64,000 bases of DNA from Xiphydria camelus (lineage: Eukaryota > Arthropoda > Insecta > Hymenoptera > Xiphydriidae): contig OY783197.1 in NCBI GenBank assembly GCA_963678675.1, positions 709,400-773,399 on the forward strand, given 5' to 3'. The notes below the pieces were generated by a model that saw only the letters and a list, made by a program, of their open reading frames with translations, had not been told where the DNA came from and did no database searches. This document shows positions 1 to 12,000 of the stretch, in pieces (position 1 is the first letter of the stretch; the number at the start of each line of letters is the position of its first letter). Both the position numbers and the translations under genes were made by a program.

Positions 1-82
1 AGTCGACGAATCCCAGCGTCGTCCATCGCGCCGCCGTGACGTTGCTATGTCCCGTGCAAGGATTTCCCGTTCCCGCGTTCAG
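1..82 (+). CDS. Dscam1: Dscam1 exon 6 variant W1 (cut by window start)
   Basis: Only the 3' two thirds are visible. The frame reads LLCPVQGFPVPAFR up to the donor GTAAAC, keeping the Ig cysteine. The acceptor and the EPxx start lie before the window, so more variants may precede it. Confidence 0.85.
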
Positions 83-3000
83 GTAAACCAGGTCTGACTT
101 TTCTGCTTCTGTCACTGCAGAACCGGTGTCGAGCTCGAGGCCGAAGTTCACGAGCGTCGCGGTCAAAGCATTGGAACCTAGCGCGTCGCAGCGGCGGGAC
201 GCGACTCTTCTGTGTCCGGCGCAAGCGTTTCCAGTGCCGGCTTGCAGGTATCTCCGACGAATTCGTTTTTAACGCTCGACTTTTTGGCACTTTTATCGCT
301 CTACGTCGCGCGGCACGGTTCGTACGAAGCTTTACGCCGGTGGGCTTCTTCTTGGAGAGATTTGGAGGGTTGATGATCAGAGATTTAGGTGAGAGAAGAT
401 GGTATATCTGAATACGTCGATGAGAAGTTTGTCAGTTTCTTCGAGAAGAAAGGCGTCAGACAAGAACGATTTCTATTCGTACCCATTTTTCAATCGACGT
501 TTCCACAAATCGAAGTAGGAAAACTTCTTCACTTTCGACTTTCGCCGTTTCGCCTTCTCGCTTTATCGAATAGATTTCATCTTCAACGCTCTACAATAGG
601 ATCTATTTATGGGAAAATAGTTAAATGTTTACCTGATCAAAGAATAATTTTCATACTCCTCAACTACGAAGGGGGATTTCGCTCCGATTCCGTTGTGACT
701 TTGTCTGACCCAGAGCGAAAGTGTCACCGTTGGGAGGACCCTTTCTTGGCATTCAGAAAGTCCCCGTCTCTAGATTTCTGACGAAACGAACGTCTCGTAT
801 TCTCTCTCCCTCACTCAGAGCCCGTGTCCAGCGCGAAGCCAAAATTCACCGGAGTGTCGGTGAAGACTCTGGAAGTGACAGTCGACGGAGAGGAGGACTG
901 CGCGTTATCGTGCCCCGCGCAAGGATACCCGGTGCCAGCATTTAGGTACGAGGCCCGTCCGCGTTAATCTCTCCGGTTGTCGTTCTCGCCGTTCCCAGAA
1001 CCGGTGACCAGCGCGAAGCCAAAGTTCACGAATTCGGATATCAAGGTGGTCCAGCCGACGATGCACTCGGCCGCGGTGTCCCTCACGTGTCCCGCGCAGG
1101 GGTTCCCCGTTCCCGTAACACGGTCAGTACATTCTCAGAGACGATAGCACCGATTGTGCTTCTCGACAGAACCCGCGTCGAGCGCCAAGCCGAAATTCCC
1201 GTCGATCGACAAGGTCGAGTGGGCGGAAGCCAGATCGAAAGATTCGACCAACTTGCTGTGCCCGTCGCAGGGTTATCCTGTCCCCGTGACACGGTCAGTA
1301 CTTAAAAGAGCGTATTTACACGTCGTCAGAGCCTACTTCCGGGGCGAAGCCGAAGTTCCCAACGGTTAACAAGGTGGTGGAGTGGCTCGAGGCGAGGTCG
1401 AACACTCACGCGCAATTGATGTGCCCCGCTCAAGGCTACCCGGTCCCCGTTTCGAGGTGAGGTATCATTTTTGCCGACGAAGCCGGGTATTTAGTAGTCG
1501 AGATGGATGTTCCGTTGGGATACGAATCAGGCGAGGGACGTAGAGAACGAGTCGGGGTGGTTACAGACCTGGAAACCCGGGAAATGTCAGGAAATTATAA
1601 ATAGGGTTAACGCGCACACGGTCAAACTTTTCATTAAATTTATCAACATTATCGATAAACTATTATTCCTAGCCCAGTTTCCAGTATTTTGCTTGGTGGG
1701 CAAATAATAGCATGCAAAATGGTTGATAATGTTGGTAAGTTTGACAAAAAGTTTGAAGAGGAAGATTGATCGTGGGCGCACTGGCATAAAGGTAGAGTTT
1801 ATCTCTCGAAATTTCACTGTTGATACATTTTAGCGTACAAACCTCTTTACAACTTCGCGTTCTTGTGTTATGATTATCCATAGCTTTGTTAATTTGGTTA
1901 TCGAAATTCTTAATACGGGAATATTTACAACTTTATATGAATTAGTCAGGGGAAAATGAGGAAAAAACCTGGCAAAGTCAGGGAATTCTGTAATCAAGTT
2001 TCTGCAGCCACCCTGACGAGTCCAACACGGGAAACCCTGTCCCCGCGATATTCGCCGAAACACAACCCCTCGGTTTCTACCTCAAATATCGCGCGTCGTA
2101 CTTTTAGAACCGGTCGGACTAAAACCGCCAAAACTCTCCTCGGACGACACATCGAGAGCTTTCAATCGCTACAAGGGTTCGGGCGTTTCTCTCTTCTGCA
2201 ACGCTCAGGGTCATCCGGCTCCATCCACTAGGTAAATCGACGGTAGAGTACTTCGGTTCCTTGGAAACGTCGCGTCGCGATACGCGTGGTACCGCAGGGG
2301 AAGGCCCGTCCCGCGCGAGAATCGCACCCGTCCGCTTCGGTAACGCGCTTGAAAATGTCTCCAGAGCCGATCGGATTCAAGCCGCCGTCCTTCTCCACCG
2401 ACGACTCCCTCAGCGCGTTCGTCAGGCGCAAGAACGCCGACGTGGCGCTCGCTTGCAACGCGCAGGGGCATCCCGTCCCGAGAGCGAGGTAACGCGTTTT
2501 CGAGTTTGAGAACGGACGATCCCCTTTTTCACAGAACCGGTAGGCGCCAAGTCGCCGAAGCTCTCGTCGGACGACCTGAGCAGGACGATCGGGCGGCGCC
2601 GCGGTCAGGAGCTGGCGATATTTTGCGCCGCCCAGGGGAGCCCCGTTCCAACGACACGGTACATATAGACGGAAATCGAAATCAGTTTTTCACCTCCTCT
2701 TCCGGGTATCGGATCTTTGTTTGACGCAGAACCCGTCGGCGGCAAAGCACCCGCCATCTCGGGGGACGCGAAGCTGTCCCTCCTGGTGCGACGGGCCGGC
2801 TCCGGGGTCAGTCTTCCGTGCAGTGCACAAGCGCATCCCGTTCCCATGACTAGGTACGAGGGCGATCGTGTTTCCGCGTAGGGCGAGGGCGGCGTACGCC
2901 GGGGAACCTTGTCCCGCGGGTGAGAAAGTAATACCTCGGGTCCGAGGTTTTTCATAATCTCGGTAAATCGGCTGGAAGCTCCTCCTCGCGATCGATCGTC

Positions 3001-6000
3001 GATCCAGCTTTGTCCGCGTCGCTCTTTGTTGCTTTTGGCTTCCTTCCACTCGTGGTTTTGACTTTGTCGATGGTTCAATGGATGCGGGGAGAGAAAATTC
3101 TGTCATGTGCTTCGCTTTGACGCGTCGTCATTGACTTGCAATCTGTCGAGAGTTGAGTTAACGTGTTCTTCGACAGTTGTTATATATGGATTCGGTTGAA
3201 ATATAAATACTCAAGGTGGCTGTAGTCTTGGAGAACTGGAAAATGTCAGGGAATTTTGGGTTTTTATTGGAAATTATAAATAAAACAAAGTTCATTTCTC
3301 GAAATTTCACCGTTGATACATTTCAAAACCGCGCTGCTGCTTCAGATATCTCTATATTAATAGCGCACGTGTGTCCCATCGACTAAAATTAAGCTCTTCA
3401 TCATCAACGTTACTTCTTTAAGGTATAAACGTTTTTGCAACCCCGTGTTCTCGTATTACAATTATTTATAACTTTGTTGATTTGATTATACAAAACTCCT
3501 GATACGAACAAGAATATCAGAGAATACGTACCAAATTTCACCTGAAATAGTTAGGGAAAAATGAGAGAAAAGTCACCCTGATGCTATCGATACAACTGAA
3601 TATTAATTTGAATTGAAAAGTATTTACTCAAATTTATTAAGAAACATGACTATTGAAATCTAGGAAACTCTTTCCTCGATGCAGATTTCTAGCAAAATTA
3701 TTCTCTCTCCGCATTCCGAAAATACCTTGGGAACGAAATATCAAAATCTCAAGTCATTCATCCGGCCCACAGAACCAGTCGGCAGCAAAGCCCCCGCGTT
3801 CCTCGGGGACGTCAAGTCCTTCCTGTACCTGAGGAAAGTCGGTCTCGGAGTCAGTCTACCCTGCAACGCCCAGGGGCACCCTGTTCCCGTGACTAGGTAC
3901 GAGGAGTAAACTATACGTTTAAAAGCGAGTCGTCGATCTCGATTCCCCGTTTCGAAAGCAGAGCCCGTCAGCAGCAAGGCGCCGAAATTCTCGAGCAGCA
4001 ACAAGCTCTCCTGGTTCGAGCAGAGATCCGGGGAGGACTTCGCGGTCTTCTGTCCCGCCCAAGGCGTCCCCGTCCCGGCGTTTAGGTGCGTGATAACGAA
4101 ACGAGTCTTCATTAAAATGCTACTTTCTTCTCTGTCGCTCCGCGCCACTTCAGAACCCGTCGGCTTCAAGGCGCCAAAGTTCTCGAGCGTTAACAAGCTC
4201 ACCGGCTTTGAGCAGAAAATTCGGGACGAGGTCGTGCTGCTCTGTCCCGCTCAAGGAATCCCCGTTCCGATGTTTAGGTGGGTTGTACTATTCCATTCTC
4301 GCGTCCACGACGAATTGCTGCTGCTCGTCCTTGTCGACCTTCGAATACATTTCGAGGACACTGAATACACGAGCGCAGGTTTCATACATATGTCCGTGAA
4401 AGTCCCTAACATTGATAACTTGACCTTAAAAAAAACTCCTTATTCCTATACCTATACAGCTTATACAAAGAATATAGTAGATTCGAGTTTATATAAGGAA
4501 AATCGGAGAATGAAAAACAAGTTAACAGAGATGTGACGATCTCGTAAAAATGCTGTTGATGCTTCGGAAGCTATGCAAATAGAAATTAACAAGGTAATAA
4601 ATTATCGCGGAGAAAAAAGAGATCGCAAGGACATGTATACTTCAGGAGATGTTTAGTGGTTTAGAAAGATTACGAAAGAAGGAAAAAAAGGAAAGAATTA
4701 CACTAGATATGTTGCAGAAAAATAAAAAGGAAGCAAAGTAGTGTAGTTGTGATTAAGTTCTGCAGAAGAAATTAAAATTGAAATGAACCTTCAATATATA
4801 ATACTTCGAAAAATCTATAATTTTTCTAATCGGTACTCATTTATATAAATATGTAGATTCATGTAGAATCTTACGATATTTCATTATCAGTATATTCAGA
4901 TATCCTGTCACAGTGATACATTGCAGACTGAAGTAACTTTATGACCTTTTTACCCGATGAGTGCAGCAGATTTTGCGATAGCAATTAATCAGTAACAGAT
5001 TTCGTATGTATGATGCTAGTCTTGTACAAACCATGTGAGTTATCTGTACCATATGAAGCTAAACTTACTCGCCAGGAAAGAAACTTCAATCACTACTATC
5101 TCATAATCTATGAACTTTTGGCCTACATCGATATAAGACTTTATTGTAGATTGAAATGTAATCTTCAAAAAAGTATTATATAAATATAAGCCAAAAGAGC
5201 TTATAGATACTGAGATAACAGTAATTTAAGTTTCTTTTCTGACCAGTAAGTAACCGTTTTGAATGTAGCTCCCGAAAGTCCCTAATTCTGTGAAATTATG
5301 TCCTTTTATTTCTCTAAAACGGCTTTGCCCCTACACCGCGAAGCCTGCGAGCGTATTCCAATGTGGGACGGAAGCGGTGTCCTCGAGATGCAAATGATCG
5401 GTAAAGTTCTCGAGCGGCAAACTTCGTCGACGCGGTCTGACACTGAAAATCTCGAGTGTCGATGAGCTCTTTCGGTTCGAGCGAGCACTCGAGGGCGATG
5501 CATCATAGCACCTCGCCTCGCAAAAGGAACTCTCGTCCCAGCAGTTAGGTGCGTATCGTCGCGATGATTTATCGTTGATTCTCCTCGACCACATTCTGAA
5601 AACCATGCCGATAGAGCCGGTCGGCACTAAAGCGCCAAAGTTCTCGAGCGACGCCAAGAAAGCGTGGTACGAGCGAGCGACCGGACAAGACCTCACGGTG
5701 TTCTGTCCCGCCCAGGGGTTCCCAGTTCCATCGCATAGGTACCAAACATGACAACGTTAACGCTTTTCCGTCTCGCTAATATCGCGCATGCTCCTCCTCT
5801 CCCCTTAGAACCCGTGGGAAGTAAAGCGCCGACCCTGACGGGCGAATTGAAGGGCGGATTCATGCAGAAGAGGGCCCGCTCCGACATCGTCGTTTCGTGC
5901 CCGGCGCAGGGTCATCCCGTGCCCGCTTTTAGGTAAAAGAAGACGCGAGAGAGCGAGTCTCCTAACGTGTTTCGCGTTCGCGCGTTGTCGACAGAACCGG

Positions 6001-9000
6001 TAGGCGGTAAAGCGCCGTCCGTCACGGGGGAGAAGAGAAGTTTGATGGAAAGGAGGGCCGGTGTCGACGTAGTCATTTCGTGCCAGGGTCAAGGCCACCC
6101 CGTTCCGACATTCAGGTGAACACTCCTGTCCCTTCTTCGTTGACCTCGTTAATTTTTCTCCTCTTCTCTTTTTTTTTTTTTCGGTTCCGTAAAAAGAACC
6201 GGTCGGTAGCAAAGCACCCTCGATCGCCGGCGACGCCAAGAGGTGGTTGCTTGCTCGTTCGTCGGCGGGATTCGCGGTACCGTGTCAAGCGCAGGCTCAC
6301 CCAGTTCCGGCGTTCAGGTCAGAGGTCATAGCTTCTGTAGTCTAGCTTTTGTAGATACCTGTCTCCTCGAAGTTGGGTAGCTACGTGCTCCTTCTTCCGG
6401 CACGGTTTGTCGTCAAAATCTCCGCGTCGTCCTCAAAACATGCCTCGAATCGATGTTGTTTAGAACCGGTAGGAGTGAAGGCGCCAAAGTTCTCGACGGA
6501 CAATCGGGTCAACTCTTTTCTGCGAGCAGCGGGGACGTCGTTAGCCCTTCACTGTCCAGCTCAGGGGTTCCCCGTGCCACTGTTTAGGTAATCAGTCGTT
6601 CGTTTGTAAGTCTGCTATTTTTTGTCAGGCGTTCAGCTTCCCCCGCACGTGTCCCGCCGGATTTCTCGTCGATCGTTCGCACGGCACGAACGATATCGAA
6701 CTGAGCGCGTCTCGCGAGGTCGAGTAACGCATCTTCTCTTCTTCAGAGCCGATGGGGTCGAAAGCGCCGGCTTTCCAAAACGACGCCAAGAGTAGCACTT
6801 ACCTGAGAGAGGCAGGATCACCCCTCGATCTTCTTTGCTCGGCTCAGGGCTCGCCCGCGCCGGTTTATAGGTAAATGATCGACTCTGTAGTCTTTGGTAC
6901 ACATGTGCGCGCGAGTGGAACCGGAATTACCGTCGCTTCGGCGTTCAATTCTAATGAGACGAGCGGGTGGCGCGTTCTTTCCGAGCGTCCCGTGGCGCCG
7001 CACTGTCCTGGCATTCGGATCCTTTCTCGCTCGTCCTGGTAATCTTCATTCGTCCATCGCAGAACCTGCCGGCCGGGTGTCCCCGAAATTTCCCCGATCA
7101 GCCAAGTCCGACTCCTTCGAAGTGGCCAGCGGCGTCGAGTTGAGCTTGCTCTGCGACGCCCAAGCGTTCCCTGCACCGGCATTTAGGTCAGTTTAGCGCT
7201 AGCTCGACGAACTCTTACTTATGTATGTAACGTGCGTGAATTCGTCGTTTGACGTGTACAGAACCCGCCGGACGAGTCTCCCCGAAATTCCAGAAATCCG
7301 CGAAGATCAATTCGTTCGACGTGACGCACGGCGTCGAGTCGAGCTTGCTCTGTGACGCCCAGGCGTTCCCTCCTCCCGCATTTAGGTCAGTTCGAGTAGA
7401 TCTTAACGTTCTATTTTGTTATGTACGTAGAGCCGGTAAACGGCGCAGCGCCTAAAGTGGCATCGACCGCCAAGTACGACGTGCTCGCGAAAGTTAGAGG
7501 GTCGACGGTGACGATGCTGTGTCAGGCTCAGGGACATCCGCTTCCAGTCTTTAGGTATACATATTTACACGATTTCGGCTGCCTGCTTTCGATGTGCGGA
7601 ATACATGGTTGAGCCTCCACTAATCGAGGGAGATAGTCTTCGTTCGCTCGACTGCTTTTCGTTTTCATACTTTCATCCCTCCGCGAATGTTATTTTTGTG
7701 GAATAAAAGAGGGTATAGTCATGGTGTCCAGTAGTCAGGGAATTTTGGGAAGCCTGAAATCATCAGGAAATTATGTGAGTCAGGGAGGTGTCAGGGAAAT
7801 TAAAGAATTTTCTAGAATTTTTCAAGTCCCCAAACTTCATAAATTTTGGAAGTAGAAGATTCTTATTTATCAGATCTCTCTTTCTATTGATAATAAAAAA
7901 AAAGATTACTGATGAAAGCGATGTCAGTATAGTATGAAGTATACTGTGACTGAAAGTATTATACATTTGAAAATTCTTTTTTATTTTAAGAAAAGTTATC
8001 AAATAGTAAAAATATGATTTCGCAAAATTATAGTAAATCTCATACTAATTTCTCAATTGGAATATCCATTATATCGATATTCGTTAATTTGTTTATTTGA
8101 CGGAATGACTGACGCATAATATTACATACTATAATAGATCTATGCCCGTAATGGTCAGGAACAATTTAATATTTTAGACTGGAAATCCTAGAAAAAAGTT
8201 AGAGATTTTTTTGTCATACTTCGCTGGACACCATACCGTTACTCCGTTACGAGTTCTTATATGATCTTGTCCCATTTATTTTTATAAGAGAGATTAAACA
8301 TTGTATCTACGTATTATATCATTCTTATAAAAGAAGTTGGCACGAGATATAATAAGATCTCACAAGGGTAGTCATCGGTAGTGACGTTCGCTAAAATAGC
8401 AGCTTTGAATAGGTTTCGCTAATTGCCTCGTGGACAACTTTTATCGTGAGGACTTACACTGAGAAAAAAATTTGGTTGAAAGATTTAATTGGTTTGAATT
8501 AGTCGAAATAATAACATATTCATTTGAATAAGGAAATTGTGTTTAATTCGATACTCGTTTATTCACAGCAAATATTAATCACAGTAAAAAAATACTTAAT
8601 TGTTTCAACTGCATAAAAATAGTCATACGTATATGGCGGACTAAATATGTAAAGTTGTAGCAACTAAATATAATATATACTTCGAGTGATTAAGCATATA
8701 TTAGTTGCGAACGTATGAGTATTCCATAGAACACAATTATATAAATTTAAAAAAATACTTTATTGCTTGAAATAATTCGAACCAACTAAATCGATTCAAC
8801 TAATCTTTTTTTTTCTCAGCGTACTATAGGAGCACGACATAGAGCGGGGAATTGAGGGAATGCTGAATTAGCGGAGGCGTGTTTCTCTCGTTTGGTTCAG
8901 TCACTGAAAGTTAAGCCATACGCCACTACAGTAGAGTTCAATTTCCGAGCGGCGCACCCCGAGTGGTCGCGGTAAGTACAACGCCCTGTCCCCAGATGAC

Positions 9001-12000
9001 TCGCACGTAGAATCTACCCTTCCGCGCCCTATAATCTCTCGCGATTACTCTCCGCAGAGCCGGTGAACCGTGCCGCGCCGAAAGTACCACCCACGGCAAA
9101 AATAACCGTCCTCGCGATGCCCGCTACAAGTGCCGTGGCGATGCAGTGTCAAGCTCAGGGATACCCTCTTCCGATTTATAGGTATACACGAAGCGCATCT
9201 TGACTTTGGTTCTCACGATAATCTGCATTTGCGTAGAACGTACAGAGTCCGGTACCGATTGAAACGACCGTCGAGGGCGTCGGATGGGCGCTTCCGGTAG
9301 AGTAAATCTCCCGTGTCCTTCTCTGCTCTTTAGAACCAGTCGGGAGTAGTCCTCCTCGCTTGCCGCCCCGCTCGAAATTCGACGGAATGACGAAGAGTCG
9401 CGGTGTGTCCTCAACGTTGCTTTGCGAGGCGCAGGCCAGTCCATTGCCGCTGTTTAGGTGAGACGATCAGCCGCTAATTATGGCATGTCGATTAGCGTTG
9501 ACCCGGCACTTTCGTTTACGGTTCCCGTCGTCGTCACCTGTGAGTTTGTCAGGGTTCATTGTCGCGAATCTCGTCAGTATTCGTCTTCGAGGTCTGAGCG
9601 TGCTTCTGATTAAATTGCGGAATCTCAGGCCAGTGTTGCCCCCGATGTGCGGGACAAAGACTTTAACGGCATGAGAAAGGCGATCGCGATAGAGTTGACG
9701 ATAGACTTACCGTGTCCTTGTTCAGGTAGACGACGAATTGTAGATTGAAGTCTTTCTCGATTGAATCGAACGTTTCGTAGCTAAGGGTCGAACATTTTTC
9801 TCAAACGTTTGTTGGTCAGTAATGCTGATGTGTCGACGTGAAAGCTCAACGTTTTAATTTCCCTGAAAATCGTCTGTAGTTCCTTACGCGTCGTTTAGAA
9901 ATGCCTGACATTTGTACACTGAAGGAATTAATTGCTGGTGCCAAAAAAATGCTTTCTTCAATCTGAAACATAATAAATATAATTCCAGGCCCCTAGCAGT
10001 GGTTTTCTTTGTGCTAGAAAATATTTGAGAAGCTGGAGTAGTTGTTTATTTTTTCGAGCAGAAGGAATTTCTCGTTCCAACAAAGGTACTCTTGAATGAA
10101 GAATCTGTATTCTTAAAAATTTGCAGGATCATATACAATATATTCTTGATTCAAGTCATTTTTTTGACACTGGTAATTATCTCTCCTAGTGTAATAGCAC
10201 CGCAGTGCCTGCTATTTCTACTCCTCCTCTCGTCGGACAGTTTTCCGTACTTAACGTGAAATTATCAGGGCTCTTCCATTATAGAATCCGCCCCCGGATC
10301 TTCCACCGGAATTGCGGCGCGCCGGCGTACCCTGTCCGAACTTTCTCGCGCGTCTCCGCTCGAGATTCGAGGGTTTCTTCTTTAACGAAATTGCAGAACC
10401 TCAGGCCAGCGTGGCCCCCAACGTGCGAGATAAAGAGATTAGCGGTATGAAGAAGGTGATCTCGGTGAAGCTGACTGTAGACCTCTCGTGCCCGGCTCAA
10501 GGCTATCCAGCTCCCGTCTTCAGGTATACCCCGAGAGAAGGATACCTTCCTTCGAGTGTTCCTCGCTCTCGTTTCGGAAACATTGCTCTCTTCGTCAAAA
10601 TGTCATCTCGTTCTTCGGCTCCGAAGCCGTGGTCACGTAGGGTGTACCCTGATCCTAACGAGCGAGGCGTGCGGCCCGTGTCGAACTTATCGTCCTCTTT
10701 GCAGAACCGACCGGCAACGTGGCCCCGCGCGTTGCCGGCGAGCGTTACGACGGCGGCAGATTAGTCAGGATCTCGCGGGGACTCGTGGTGGCTCTGAGTT
10801 GCGCGGTCCAAGGCTACCCCGTCCCGATCGCAAGGTACGCGCGCTTCTCGAATCCTCGTCGTACTTTCAGAACCGACGAGTAACGTGGCCCCCAAGTCCT
10901 CGGGCAAGAAGTACGGCGGTTGGGAGGTGCTTCTCGTCGCTAGAAATCGGACGGTAGCGTTGAGTTACTCGCTTCAGGGTTTCCCCGTGCCGGTGACAAG
11001 GTAGACCGTCCAAAATCGCGTAGAACCAGCGGGTCTACTTCTCCCTTCTTTTCGCGGACTCTTAGCGCTTACGATAAGTCAGTACGTTCGTCCCGCTGCC
11101 GTGTCATCGTGCGTCTTCCAGGTGAGTGCGAACCATTTAATTACGCATCCATTTAATCGCTCGCCGTTCAGCCAAGAAGACATCCAACGAGATTTCAAGG
11201 TACGTCCATCGCATCTTCCCTCAAATTGTCGTCCTCGTCGGAAGCCGTACGAGGGGAAGGAGCAGAAGGTGAAAACTCGTGACGCGTCGAACGCAGTAAA
11301 CGACTGTGGGCCATTTTCCTTGCAGAGCCATCGGGTCGCACCGCCCCGAAGGGGACCGGGGATGGTCTTAAGTACCGCGGGGTAGAGGGCCAGTCTCTGG
11401 CGCTGGCATGCGCGGCTCAGGGGTTCCCTGCCCCCATAACTAGGTACACTAGCTCCTCTCTCCCGGATGTCCCGTCTTCTCTTTAGAACCACCCTTACCC
11501 TCTACCCCGCGTGGGCGGCGGCACCAGATTCGGTATCACAACCTCCCCTCCGTAAGGGCGCAACGATCAGGGAAACTAGAGAGGGAGAGCTTTACGAGGC
11601 GTGCTACTTGCGTGTTATGATGTATGTGGTGTAGCTTCCGTTTTATCGAGGAAATCGAGTCGAAAGAGAGAAACGGTAGAAAGACGGGGGGGCGAGAGAA
11701 AGAGAACGCAAAGAAATATCCTCCCGGGGCCAATCGGGCGTGTTGGTTTCAGAGCCGACCGGACACGTCACCGGCAATGTGTGACCGGCGACGGCTCGAA
11801 AAAGACCGGAAGCGGGCTGGATGATCGGGCCCGCAAGGGCCGAGGCCCTTGATGTGCTGCGTCCCTTGGTTCCCTCGGTTCGGCTTCGGGTGGGCTAAGG
11901 TATCACCCGGGTAGAGCCCGCCCGCCTGCGAAAGGTCCCACACGGGGGCTGGCTGGTAAGTCACCACGTCGTGCCTTCCTCCGTGCCCCCCGCCCCCGCT

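Noticed and set aside
3741..4202. 153-residue ORF on the - strand
   Set aside because: Antisense shadow of exon 6 variants W11-W13, with repeated ALLPTGS text that is just the reverse of the EPVGSKAP codons.
1..11443. Possibility that the exon 6 array is a CRISPR or satellite array
   Set aside because: The units are 118-130 nt coding exons with GT/AG borders and diverged middles, not identical repeats with spacers.
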